From the NCBI RefSeq assembly GCF_001816165.1, contig NZ_MDZC01000044.1, positions 1-64,000 of the forward strand: 64,000 nucleotides of DNA, written 5' to 3'. Positions 9,186-17,173 of the stretch are shown piece by piece. Position numbers and translations under genes: made by a program. This DNA is from Hymenobacter glacialis (GTDB lineage: Bacteria; Bacteroidota; Bacteroidia; Cytophagales; Hymenobacteraceae). The notes beneath the pieces were generated by a model. It ran no database searches. It had not been told where the DNA came from and saw only the letters and a list, made by a program, of their open reading frames with translations. How positions within the stretch are numbered: position 1 is the stretch's first letter; each line of letters starts with the position of its first letter.

Positions 9186-9932
9186 TTAAGATACAGTGAT
9201 TTGCTCACTGGTTTTTCCAAAACGCCGCTCCCGGCGCTGATAGGCTCGAATAGCCTCCTGAAAATGCTGCTTCCGGAAATCCGGCCACAACAAATCAGTG
9301 ATGTATAATTCAGTATAGGCCAACTGCCACAGCAAAAAGTTGCTGATGCGTTGCTCGCCGCTTGTGCGAATGAGCAATTCCGGGTCGGGCATGTTGGCGG
9401 TTACCAAGTAGCTGGCCACGGTGTTCTCGGTCACGTCGGCTGGTTTCAGCTTCCCTTCAGCCACGTCAGCCGTCATGCGTCTGGCGGCCTGGGTCAGGTC
9501 CCAACGGCCACTATAGCTCAGGGCCAGCACCAACGTCATTCGTGTCCCGGTCTTGGTAAGTTCCTTGGCTTCAGCCAACTCGCGCTGGCAGTTTTTAGGC
9601 AGCGTGGCAATGTCGCCAATGGATTCAAGACGAATGCTATTTTTGAGCAGCGTAGACGTTTCCTGCCGAATGGTGTGCACCAGCAGTTGCATCAGGGCCA
9701 TTACCTCCAGCGCGGGCCTATTCCAGTTTTCGGTGGAAAAAGCATACAGCGTGAGGTACTGCACGCCGAGTTCGGCCGCCTCCTCCACTGTTTCGCGCAC
9801 CGCGGTAATGGCACTTTGGTGCCCGAACACGCGCAGGCCGCCCCGCTGCTTCGCCCAACGCCCGTTACCATCCATGATAACGGCCACGTGGGCGGGAATA
9901 TTCTGAGTATCTATTTCGGCCTGGCCGGTCAT
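9186..9932 (-). CDS. uppS: Isoprenyl transferase (undecaprenyl diphosphate synthase)
   Basis: 248 residues, the normal family length. Signatures in order: VAVIMDGNGRWAKQRG with the catalytic Asp at 21, HQSAITAVRETVEEAAELG, YLTLYAFSTENWNRP, and the C-terminal 'PDPELLIRTSGEQRISNFLLWQLAYTEL' with the RTSGExRxSNF motif. The cytosolic enzyme condenses isopentenyl diphosphate units in cis to make the lipid carrier for peptidoglycan and other envelope polymers. It lies immediately upstream of bamA (9-nt gap) and about 120 nt downstream of a DUF6089 barrel gene. Confidence 0.96.
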   Translation of the reverse strand: MTGQAEIDTQNIPAHVAVIMDGNGRWAKQRGGLRVFGHQSAITAVRETVEEAAELGVQYLTLYAFSTENWNRPALEVMALMQLLVHTIRQETSTLLKNSIRLESIGDIATLPKNCQRELAEAKELTKTGTRMTLVLALSYSGRWDLTQAARRMTADVAEGKLKPADVTENTVASYLVTANMPDPELLIRTSGEQRISNFLLWQLAYTELYITDLLWPDFRKQHFQEAIRAYQRRERRFGKTSEQITVS

Positions 9933-10052
9933 CCTTGCGGTTTCGATAAAAGAGCCCGCAAGTTACGGAAATGGTTGCATTTAGGTGCTGTTCTTCTCAC
10001 AGCATCCAAGCCCGCTCCCGGGTAAGCCAAAGGCTTTTATTGAGACAAGGCC

Positions 10053-10808
10053 CTATTTGAGCAGCTTTGGATTGTCCTTGTACTGGTCGGGACAAAGTAT
10101 TTTATAGAAGGTGTAGGACAAGCTGATGCCGCTATAGTAATACCAATCCTGGTCGTTTCTATTGACCAGAAGCTGGTCTTGCTCACCCAAATGGTCGAGC
10201 TTATCGGTAAAAGCCTTGCGCACCCCGGTCTCTAATCCGAAGTTAAGGTGCTCCGAGAGAGCGTATTTAATGCCTACACCAGCTGGTATTGCAAAGCCAA
10301 GCATACCGCCTTTGCCTTGATACTCGCTACTAACCAAGGGGTTGTTGCTCACGGTGCTGGTATTAGCATAAAACGCCGCCAAACCCACAAACACGTACGG
10401 GGTAAAATGTATTTTATCGGTGCGTTTGTGATAGTCTCTGAAGTTGTACTCCATCACAGCCGAAGCCTCCAGCAACCCGCCCTTGGTATTAGCCTGCCGA
10501 TAATTCTGCAAAGGCGGCACGTTGCCGTTTACTCCTTTCACGTTTTCATCAGCCGCCCGGAGAAAGCCGCCCGTCAGGCCCCCGCGTAGGGTAACCGGCA
10601 CCGACACGTCCTTCCGATAGAAGGCCGTAAATGCCGGCCGATTATTGAGAAACTGATACTTCGGAGAAATCTCACCCCGGTAATTGGTGGCGCCAAGGCC
10701 AACACCTACTTCACTAGTAGTCTGCGCATTAGCAGATGGGCAAAAAAACGCACTCCCCGCTTGCACGAAGCAAGCGAGGAGTGCGGTCTTGAAAACAGAA
10801 TTCGTCAT
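10053..10808 (-). CDS. DUF6089 outer-membrane beta-barrel protein
   Basis: 251 residues. A signal peptide (KTALLACFVQAGSAFFCPSANAQ) is followed by an 8-strand-type barrel pattern: 'EVGVGLGATNYRGEISPKYQF', 'PVTLRGGLTGGFLRA', 'GLLEASAVMEYNF', 'FTPYVFVGLAAFYAN', 'IPAGVGIKYALSEHLNFGLETGVRKAFTDKLD' and a last strand 'DWYYYSGISLSYTFYKILCPDQYK', typical of the family that sits next to uppS in Bacteroidota. Function is unknown; an envelope role is inferred from the neighbourhood. Oddity: codons about 8-22, inside the signal peptide, form a strong terminator-like hairpin followed by seven T (separate entry), so expression may depend on ribosomes keeping the hairpin open. Confidence 0.85.
   Translation of the reverse strand: MTNSVFKTALLACFVQAGSAFFCPSANAQTTSEVGVGLGATNYRGEISPKYQFLNNRPAFTAFYRKDVSVPVTLRGGLTGGFLRAADENVKGVNGNVPPLQNYRQANTKGGLLEASAVMEYNFRDYHKRTDKIHFTPYVFVGLAAFYANTSTVSNNPLVSSEYQGKGGMLGFAIPAGVGIKYALSEHLNFGLETGVRKAFTDKLDHLGEQDQLLVNRNDQDWYYYSGISLSYTFYKILCPDQYKDNPKLLK
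10742..10785 (-). terminator. Terminator-like hairpin inside coding sequence (possible attenuator)
   Basis: Reading the minus strand: a 16-nt arm CGCACTCCTCGCTTGC, a 5-nt loop, the arm GCAAGCGGGGAGTGCG (complementary throughout, with one G-U pair), then seven T. It lies 65 nt past the stop of the upstream DUF6089 gene and within codons 8-22 of the next one. It could terminate the upstream transcript or act as a translation-dependent attenuator. Confidence 0.7.
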
Positions 10809-10849
10809 TCAAACTGACTGTAGAGTAAATAATCAGCCAGCAATATTGG

Positions 10850-11770
10850 CTAGCGGAACTTGGGGTTCTTGATGCGAGGCGTCAAGATATAGTTTAAGGT
10901 TACACCGGTAACGATGTACCAGTCTGTTCTATTGCCATTATCGCCCCGGGCGGTCCTATTATTAGCATCTTTAGAAAGGAAATTTGTAAAATCCCCAGTT
11001 TGGCTTCTTGTGATATCACGGCCAAAATACTTTTGTGCTCCAGAAGACAGCTCGGAGTCGAGAGCATACTTACCTCCCACATCGTCCAAATAATCGAAGA
11101 AGGTCTTGCGCCACCCGATTTCCAGACTGGCATCAAAGTTACGGTTGATACGGTAACGGATACCACCACCGAAAGGAATGGAGAACTGGGTTTTGCTGTA
11201 AGCCGACACTTGGTTTTCGGTGCGCAATTCAGCCAGCGATACATACTCACCCTCAGTTAAGGAAGTGGGAGCATCTGGGCCAACTAGGCCTTTGGGGTTG
11301 TGGTAGAAGCCGGCAACACCTGCGAATACATACGGCACAAAGTCCGGACGCTTGAGGTAGTTGTTACGGTTTTCAATCAGGTCAAAAATCGCAACAGCAG
11401 AAGCTTCTACAATATCGTTACGAAAGGCAAAATTTCGGTTGTAGCGAAATTTTGCATCGCTGTCATTCGGATCGGCAGCGAGTTTGTCGTCGCCTGAGAT
11501 ACGACCGTAAGACAGACCAAAACGGCCTGACAAACGTGGATAGAAGCGACGAGTCAGAGACACGCCAGCACCGACGCGAGTGGCCCCAAGGCGCAAGCTG
11601 GTGAAATTAGTAACTGGCGTAACATCGCCGAAGTAGTTCACCGCGTTAACGCTGAAGCCTACCGAGTTGTACTGCTTTCGCTTACTGAATTGCTGGGCAT
11701 CTGCGTCCGGCGTCGCCACCAAGGCTAATCCGAGCACAACGGCCGTAGAATACGTGAAAATATTTTTCAT
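10850..11770 (-). CDS. DUF6089-like outer-membrane beta-barrel protein (paralogue)
   Basis: 306 residues with a signal peptide (IFTYSTAVVLGLALVATPDADAQ). Barrel-type strands: 'SVGFSVNAVNYFGDVTP', 'GAGVSLTRRFYPRLSGRFGLSYGRISGDD', 'IVEASAVAIFDLIENRNNY', 'FVPYVFAGVAGFYHNPKG', 'FSIPFGGGIRYRINRNFDASLEIGWRKTFFDYLDDVGG' and the closing 'DWYIVTGVTLNYIL'. The overall pattern parallels the downstream DUF6089 gene (same strand, 41-nt gap), so the two are tandem paralogues. This copy has an insertion of about 45 residues before the last strand. A TAnnTTTG-type -7 box about 75 nt upstream suggests the transcription unit starts here. Confidence 0.82.
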   Translation of the reverse strand: MKNIFTYSTAVVLGLALVATPDADAQQFSKRKQYNSVGFSVNAVNYFGDVTPVTNFTSLRLGATRVGAGVSLTRRFYPRLSGRFGLSYGRISGDDKLAADPNDSDAKFRYNRNFAFRNDIVEASAVAIFDLIENRNNYLKRPDFVPYVFAGVAGFYHNPKGLVGPDAPTSLTEGEYVSLAELRTENQVSAYSKTQFSIPFGGGIRYRINRNFDASLEIGWRKTFFDYLDDVGGKYALDSELSSGAQKYFGRDITRSQTGDFTNFLSKDANNRTARGDNGNRTDWYIVTGVTLNYILTPRIKNPKFR

Positions 11771-11843
11771 AAGGCAACTAAAATGTTGAGGCGAATTGCG
11801 GGAGCAGATGCCTGCGCGGAAAATGCGCAGTTTCAGACAGTGA

Positions 11844-11851
11844 CAAAAGTA
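11844..11851 (-). promoter_or_regulatory. Candidate -7 box (TACTTTTG) for the DUF6089 genes
   Basis: Matches the Bacteroidota TAnnTTTG -7 consensus on the minus strand, about 75 nt before the start codon. No clean TTTG -33 element is visible at the usual spacing, so the call rests on the -7 box alone. Confidence 0.4.
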
Positions 11852-11908
11852 AGGCTAATCGGGAACTAAAAAAACTTTTGGGAATATTTTAAAACAGAAA
11901 TACCGTAT

Positions 11909-12802
11909 TTACAATTGAATACCAGCAGGATTCCGACGGTCCAAGCCCCAATTCAACTTGCTACGCAACGTGCTGAGAAAATTGACATGGTTGAGCTTGA
12001 CTAAGCGGGCATTGAAGGTTTCGCGGCGCACGGCAATCTGCACAGAAGCTTCCACGGGCAGGGAGCGAGAATCGAGCGCAAGCATGTAGCTGGTGCTACG
12101 GCCTTCAATTTCGAAGGATATAACGCTCTGGTCGGACACTACAAGTGGGCGCACGTTCAGATTGTGGGGGCATACGGGAGCAATGATAAAATTGTTGGTT
12201 TGAGGTAGCATAACAGGCCCCCCGCAACTCAGTGAATAGCCCGTTGAACCGGTTGGTGTGGCCACAACCAGGCCATCGGCCCAATAAGAATTGAGGTATT
12301 CGCCGTCGATGTACGTGTGAACGACAATCATGGATGACGTGTCGCGCTTTAACACACTGAATTCGTTGAGCCCAAAGTTTAGACTGCCAAATACATCGGG
12401 GTCGGTATCAACGCGAATCAGGCTCCGCTCTTCGATGTTGAAGTGCCCTTTATAAAGGGCGTCAATGGCTTGGGCAATGCGGTCGGGGGTGATGGTGGCC
12501 AGAAAGCCCAGACGGCCTGTGTGAATGCCCAGAATCGGGATTTGGAGGCTGCCGACGTAGGTGACGGTATCAAGCAGGGTACCGTCGCCGCCGATGCTGA
12601 GCACGTACTGCACCCCACGGAGGGAATCGCCGCGCCGGAACTCAGTGGTTCCTTCGGGTAGGCGCAGGCGGTTGTCGAGGAAGGTGCGGAAGGCTTCGCC
12701 AATGAGGACTTCGGCCTTGCGAGCGGCCAAGTCGTCGAGCAGCGCCTGAATGGCCGGAGCGGCTTCGTCATCGAATGGCTTGCCGAGGATGGCGATTTTC
12801 AT
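11909..12802 (-). CDS. nadK: NAD kinase
   Basis: 297 residues from the ATG at 12802; a 15-codon extension upstream has no support because KIAILGKPF is the usual first strand. Signatures: GGDGTLLDTV with the catalytic Asp at about 73, 'ILGIHTGRLGFLATI', 'NEFSVLKRD', and 'WADGLVVATPTGSTGYSLSCGGPVMLP' (substrate- and nucleotide-binding). The enzyme phosphorylates NAD to NADP. It sits upstream of the DUF6089-uppS-bamA block on the same strand, an arrangement common in the phylum; a TamA-like barrel gene lies just upstream. Confidence 0.95.
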   Translation of the reverse strand: MKIAILGKPFDDEAAPAIQALLDDLAARKAEVLIGEAFRTFLDNRLRLPEGTTEFRRGDSLRGVQYVLSIGGDGTLLDTVTYVGSLQIPILGIHTGRLGFLATITPDRIAQAIDALYKGHFNIEERSLIRVDTDPDVFGSLNFGLNEFSVLKRDTSSMIVVHTYIDGEYLNSYWADGLVVATPTGSTGYSLSCGGPVMLPQTNNFIIAPVCPHNLNVRPLVVSDQSVISFEIEGRSTSYMLALDSRSLPVEASVQIAVRRETFNARLVKLNHVNFLSTLRSKLNWGLDRRNPAGIQL

Positions 12803-12866
12803 GCAAAAACTAAAAAAGGAAACGAACTGGGCAAAAAGCAAAAACAATTTAAGAGCACCGCAGCGT

Positions 12867-14333
12867 TTATAGGGGAAACGATGCCCGGAAAAAGTATCCG
12901 GTTTGGCCCAAACCGTTCAGCGTGTACTCGGCCGTAAAAACCCGGTCGTAGTAGGTAACAAGATGTAGCCCAACGCCTCCGGCGGTTAACAGCCGGTTGG
13001 GCAGCCGGTTCTGTAACTGCTGGCCAGGGGCGAATACGTAGCCGGCATCGGCAAAGATATTCAGGTACAGCGCTAAGGGAATGGTATTAATTTTCGGATT
13101 GTCCAGGGATTCGAGCTTGATGGGGCTGGGTTTGAGTAGCCGGTAGGAGACGCCTTGCTGCAGCAGACCATAGTGGCTGCCGTCGATGACATATTGGTCG
13201 TAGCCCCGCACGAGGTCTTCATAGCCCAGGGCGCGGGAGTCGGCGTAGGCTAGGCGGCGGGCTAGGCGAGCCTGACCGGTAAGGCCGGTGGAATAATAAA
13301 ACCCACGGCCCAGGGGGAGGTAACGGGCATATTTCACGCGCAACGTGGTGAGGCTGGGCGTAGTGGCGTCGAGGAAGACTCGGTGCGTTAGCCTGAACTG
13401 GGCAAACTGTCCGGTCAATGGATAGGCAAAGGTGTTGCGTTGGTTGCGGGTGCTGGTCAGGGTCAGGTCGAAGAACTCGCGCTGGGTGCGGCCCTGGTAG
13501 TAATTGGGATTGAAGTAATTGACGGAATCAATGATGCGCTCGCGGTGGTAGGAAGCATCGAAAGCGGTGAGGAACTGCACGGTGTGGCGGAAGCGCACCC
13601 CTGCCGTGGCATATAGGCGCTGAATGGGAAACCCTGCATCGGCGCGCAACGCTACCAACTCATCGGCGCGGGTGAGGTAGTCCAGGGTTCGGCTTTGGCT
13701 GAAAGAGCCGCCCACGCCCACGCCAATGCGGCGGTAGTGGCCCAGACCAGGCGCTTCGTAAAACAACTCGTACTTGCGGTTGAACCCCAACTGCAGGTTG
13801 GCAATAATCTGCTCGTTCCGCCCGCGGAAGTTGCTGCGCGTGAGGTGCAGGCCATAGTCCAGGCGGCGCCAGCGGTCGGGGCGGTCCAGCCAGGAACGGA
13901 GGTTGCGGTCGGCCAGAGATAGAATGGGAACCGGAAACGTGTACCACCGCTCCTGCACCCCAAATACAATAATGAGCCCGGTACCCGTACAGCTGGACTG
14001 CACCACCACCGCGTGAAACAGCTGCAAGTTGAATAGCCGGCTTCGGTTGGCTTCGAGGCGGGCGGGCAATTCGGCAATAGTCAGGGTATCACCCTCATGG
14101 AAATCCAGCTCAACGCGCAGTATTTGTTCTTTGGTAACCGCGTTGCCGCCAAAAATAATGGCGGCAACCGGCGCCCTAACCAACTCCGGGCAAGGCATGA
14201 CGCGCACCAGCGTATCGGTGGGCGCTACCGCCGGGCGCGGAACGTGGGGCAGGGCCACATCGGGCGGGCCCAGTCCCACGCCGATGCCGGCCAGCAGCAC
14301 CCGCAGTGATAACAGTAGTATTGCTAACAACAC
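12867..14333 (-). CDS. BamA/TamA-superfamily outer-membrane protein
   Basis: About 488 residues from a GTG start six nt after the stop of the CBS gene. A hydrophobic leader (LAILLLSLRVLLAGIGVGLG) precedes one POTRA-like module ('IIFGGNAVTKEQILRVELDFHEGDTL', 'LEANRSRLFNLQLFHAVVVQ') and a barrel of about 300 residues with Omp85-type features: 'LTRSNFRGRNEQIIANLQLGF', 'FAYPLTGQFAQFRLTHRVF', 'ALGYEDLVRGYDQYVIDG' (VRGY, the loop-6 motif). With only one visible POTRA it is shorter than BamA or TamA and resembles the small 'BamA/TamA family outer membrane protein' group. The substrate is unknown; a role in envelope assembly is inferred from context. Confidence 0.8.
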   Translation of the reverse strand: MLLAILLLSLRVLLAGIGVGLGPPDVALPHVPRPAVAPTDTLVRVMPCPELVRAPVAAIIFGGNAVTKEQILRVELDFHEGDTLTIAELPARLEANRSRLFNLQLFHAVVVQSSCTGTGLIIVFGVQERWYTFPVPILSLADRNLRSWLDRPDRWRRLDYGLHLTRSNFRGRNEQIIANLQLGFNRKYELFYEAPGLGHYRRIGVGVGGSFSQSRTLDYLTRADELVALRADAGFPIQRLYATAGVRFRHTVQFLTAFDASYHRERIIDSVNYFNPNYYQGRTQREFFDLTLTSTRNQRNTFAYPLTGQFAQFRLTHRVFLDATTPSLTTLRVKYARYLPLGRGFYYSTGLTGQARLARRLAYADSRALGYEDLVRGYDQYVIDGSHYGLLQQGVSYRLLKPSPIKLESLDNPKINTIPLALYLNIFADAGYVFAPGQQLQNRLPNRLLTAGGVGLHLVTYYDRVFTAEYTLNGLGQTGYFFRASFPL

Positions 14334-14339
14334 CCGGAT

Positions 14340-15017
14340 TTAGACGCTCAGGTACCGCAGGAGGGCGTCGTAGCGCTCCTGCTCGTCTTCGGTGGCTACG
14401 GCCGTGCCGCTAAACTGCGCCGCAACCACGTAGCCAAATCGCTCCAAAGTGGCCGTGATACGAGCCAGATTGTCGGTATTAAGTTTAAGGGTGAGGCGAA
14501 TACGGAAAGGGTCGACTTCGTCCTGCGCCACGTGGGCGCTGACAATCTTGGCGTTGTTCTCCTCAATGTACCGGCTGATTTGCGTCAGGGAGTAGTCCCG
14601 CTCCTCCATGGTGAGGATGAGAATACCGCCACCCTGACCGCCCGTAGGCTGCTGGCCAAACGCGGCAATGGCGTCGGCGATGGTGACTACGCCCGCGTAT
14701 TCGTGCTGCTCATCGACGACGGGCACCAACTGAATTTTATTTTCAATGGCCAGTTCCATCACCCGATAAAAGTGCTGGTTGGGGCGCACATAGGCATCAG
14801 CATAGCCCAGCGTCAATTCCGAAAGCAGGGTTTCGGGGTTGTCAAAATCGGCCAGGTCGGCTTCGGTAACGAGGCCGCGGTAGTGGCGATTGTCTAGCAC
14901 GGGCAGCTGCGCCACGTGAAACTCATCGAGCCAGCGCGCTGCTTTGCCGGCCGAATCAGTGCCCTTCAAAGGCGGAATCATTTCGTTGAGTAAATCTTCG
15001 GCGAGCAGGGCGGGCAT
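14340..15017 (-). CDS. CBS-domain protein with ACT-like C-terminus
   Basis: 225 residues. Two CBS motifs are visible: about residues 1-60 ('MIPPLKGTDSAGKAARWLDEFHVAQLPVLDNRHYRGLVTEADL') and 75-125 ('VRPNQHFYRVMELAIENKIQLVPVVDEQHEYAGVVTIADAI'). The C-terminal 90 residues ('GGILILTMEERDYSLTQISRYIEENNAKIVSAHVAQDE...FRIRLTLKLN') have an ACT-like beta-alpha-beta pattern. CBS pairs bind adenosine ligands and usually act as energy or nucleotide sensors; the output here is not known. It is the first gene of a minus-strand run into the TamA-like barrel and nadK. Confidence 0.85.
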   Translation of the reverse strand: MPALLAEDLLNEMIPPLKGTDSAGKAARWLDEFHVAQLPVLDNRHYRGLVTEADLADFDNPETLLSELTLGYADAYVRPNQHFYRVMELAIENKIQLVPVVDEQHEYAGVVTIADAIAAFGQQPTGGQGGGILILTMEERDYSLTQISRYIEENNAKIVSAHVAQDEVDPFRIRLTLKLNTDNLARITATLERFGYVVAAQFSGTAVATEDEQERYDALLRYLSV

Positions 15018-15151
15018 AGGTTCTATCAGTTATGAATGCCTTGGGAATAGATAGTTGGCGGACTGAAAGGATAGTCGGAAGGCATAGGTCAGCGCCCCTA
15101 AAGGCCGCAGGATAGCAGGTAACAGCTGAGGCAGCGGAATGATATCCGAAC

Positions 15152-15934
15152 TTACGCGGCCACGGCAACTACCGGTTCAGTTGCATGCAAAAACCGGCGC
15201 AAATAACTATTAAACCCCACGGGACGCTCCATCATGGGCGCATGGCAGCAATGGTCGAGGAAACGCAGCTCGGCGTGGGGCAACAGCCGGGCAAATTCGT
15301 GGGCCACGGGCGGCGGGGTAATGGTGTCGTTCAGGCCCCACACTAATAGGACAGGCACGGTGATTTTGGTAAGCTCCTTGCTCAGGTTGTGCCGCTGCGC
15401 CGAGCGGGCAATGGCAATCATGCGCAAACACTTAGCATTTGAATTGGTGACGTTGAAAACCTCGTCTACCAGCTCCTGGGTAGCCAGGGAGGGGTCGTAG
15501 AACGTGAAACCAACCCGTTCCTGCACGTAGGCATAGTCGCCCCGCTTTGGGAACGACGCGCCCATGCTGTTCTCAAACAGGCCACTGCTGCCCGTGAGCA
15601 CGATGCGGTTGACCCGAGCGGGGTTTTTGAGGGCGTATACCAGCGCTACGTGGCCCCCAAGCGAGTTGCCCAAGAGGGTAAAGCTGGCCGGCAGACCAAT
15701 GGCGGCCACGAAACCCTCGACATAAGCCACCAAACCCGGCACACCGGCCTGGGAAAGGGGCATTTCGTACACGGGCAGCAGCGGAATAATAACGCGGTGG
15801 TCGGTGGCGAACTCGCTTACCACGTCCTGCCAATTGCTCAAGGCCCCAAACAAACCGTGCAGCAACAAGAGCACCGGGCCCTGGCCCTCCTCTACAAACT
15901 CATACCCGTGCTGATGCTGGCGGCGCAGTTCCAT
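15152..15934 (-). CDS. Alpha/beta-hydrolase fold protein
   Basis: About 260 residues. The core is evident: oxyanion strand 'VLLLLHGLFGALSNW', nucleophile elbow GNSLGG, 'VPVLLVWGLNDTITP' carrying the acid residue, and 'FLDHCCHAPMMERP' carrying the catalytic His. This is a serine hydrolase of the esterase / meta-cleavage hydrolase type; the substrate cannot be told from sequence. Two starts are possible: the ATG at 15967 (overlap of 68 nt with the upstream amidotransferase gene) or the ATG at 15934 (35 nt). I prefer the second because the conserved part starts at ELRRQ. The overlap suggests translational coupling. Confidence 0.88.
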   Translation of the reverse strand: MELRRQHQHGYEFVEEGQGPVLLLLHGLFGALSNWQDVVSEFATDHRVIIPLLPVYEMPLSQAGVPGLVAYVEGFVAAIGLPASFTLLGNSLGGHVALVYALKNPARVNRIVLTGSSGLFENSMGASFPKRGDYAYVQERVGFTFYDPSLATQELVDEVFNVTNSNAKCLRMIAIARSAQRHNLSKELTKITVPVLLVWGLNDTITPPPVAHEFARLLPHAELRFLDHCCHAPMMERPVGFNSYLRRFLHATEPVVAVAA

Positions 15935-16541
15935 CTCGTTTCTCGTCAATTTGCGGCGTTTTGGCAATGATACAACAACGGAGCCAATTCCCCAAAATAG
16001 CGAGTCCGTGCGGCGTCAGCAGGGCCTCGGGGTGAAACTGCACGCCAAAAAGCGGCAATGAACGGTGGCGCAGGGCCATTAATTCCGGATTGGGGCCGGT
16101 GGTATGGGCCAGGGGCACTACCTGCAGCGGCAGCGGCCCTCCAACTATAAGGGAATGATAGCGCGTGACTTCCTGAATGGCCGGCAAGCCGGCAAAGAGC
16201 GGCTCGGTAGTATCGCACCACATTTCGGCTACTTTGCCGTGCATGGGCCGGGCCGCCCGGACCACGCTGGCTCCAAAAAATTCGCCCAGGGCCTGATGGC
16301 CCAGGCACACGCCCAGCATCGGCACGTGTTGATAACAGGCCTGGATGAGGGCTGGCATCACGCCGGCCTGTGCCGGCGTGCCCGGTCCCGGCGACAACAC
16401 GATGCCATCGACCCCAAGCGCCTGCAACGCTGGCAGTGTCACGTCGTTACGGCGCACCAGCACCTCGGCTCCCAGCTGACGCAGGTAGTCAGCCAGGGTG
16501 AAGGTGAAGGAATCGAAATTATCGAGCAGCAGCAGGCGCAT
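15900..16541 (-). CDS. trpG/pabA: Glutamine amidotransferase, anthranilate/aminodeoxychorismate synthase component II
   Basis: 213 residues. It opens with 'LLLLDNFDSFTFTLADYLRQLGAEV' and 'GIVLSPGPGTP'; the nucleophile motif is MLGVCLGHQALGEFFGA (Cys 79), and the His/Glu pair is in 'FGVQFHPEALLTPHG'. The protein releases ammonia from glutamine for the chorismate-using partner. No component I (trpE/pabB) lies nearby, so whether it serves tryptophan or folate synthesis, or both, cannot be decided. The last ~20 codons run into the start of the downstream hydrolase gene and look poorly conserved. Confidence 0.92.
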   Translation of the reverse strand: MRLLLLDNFDSFTFTLADYLRQLGAEVLVRRNDVTLPALQALGVDGIVLSPGPGTPAQAGVMPALIQACYQHVPMLGVCLGHQALGEFFGASVVRAARPMHGKVAEMWCDTTEPLFAGLPAIQEVTRYHSLIVGGPLPLQVVPLAHTTGPNPELMALRHRSLPLFGVQFHPEALLTPHGLAILGNWLRCCIIAKTPQIDEKRDGTAPPASARV

Positions 16542-16609
16542 GAAACAAGCGTGGCAGTTCGGGTTTTGGATATTGAAACAGGATACGCCCCGGATGCAGC
16601 AGCCACTCG

Positions 16610-17149
16610 TTAGATTTTATACTCTCCTCCGAAGGCCGCCTTTATCTTAACCAGCAGGTCCTGTGCTACAGGCAACACATAGGCGGTAATTTGGAGGGCA
16701 ACGGGCGTAGCCTGCTGCACAATAGGCAGCACCTGCGAGCCAGCCATCAGCCCCGGAGAAAGCAGGGTGAGGCCGGCCAACCCGGTGCCGTGGAGCAACA
16801 GGCTCAGGCCCAGCACCCACTTCAGCACCCCCGCTGCTCCGCCCAGCAGATTGTCAAGCACGCCCAGCGGCGTAAGGTGCACCGCCGTTTTGAGCAGCCC
16901 ACCCAGCAGGTGTACGCCCCACATAATGGCCACAAACACCAGCGCAAACGCCACCAGCGGCAACATGCCAAAGGCGTCGCCCACGTAGTGCCGCACCAGC
17001 GGTACCGCCGCCGACAACAAACTCAGCCCGCCCACCACGCCCAGCACAAACGCCAGCAGCGACACCACTTCCAGCACCAGCCCCCGCCGGAACCCTTTCA
17101 CGGCCCCAATGCCGAGCGGGAGCAGAAGCAGGATGTCGAGGGCAGTCAT
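16610..17149 (-). CDS. cvpA: CvpA family membrane protein
   Basis: 179 residues. 'LDILLLLPLGIGAVKGFRRGLVLEVVSLLAFVLGVVGGL' is the characteristic CvpA N-terminus (xxxGxxRGL between the first two helices). Further membrane segments lie near 60-85 and 105-130, and a less conserved C-terminal helix follows. CvpA proteins are inner-membrane proteins linked to colicin V production in E. coli and to envelope homeostasis elsewhere; the biochemical function is not settled. It lies 68 nt upstream of the amidotransferase gene on the same strand. Confidence 0.88.
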   Translation of the reverse strand: MTALDILLLLPLGIGAVKGFRRGLVLEVVSLLAFVLGVVGGLSLLSAAVPLVRHYVGDAFGMLPLVAFALVFVAIMWGVHLLGGLLKTAVHLTPLGVLDNLLGGAAGVLKWVLGLSLLLHGTGLAGLTLLSPGLMAGSQVLPIVQQATPVALQITAYVLPVAQDLLVKIKAAFGGEYKI

Positions 17150-17173
17150 GGGTAGGAGTAAAGAATAAAAAGA

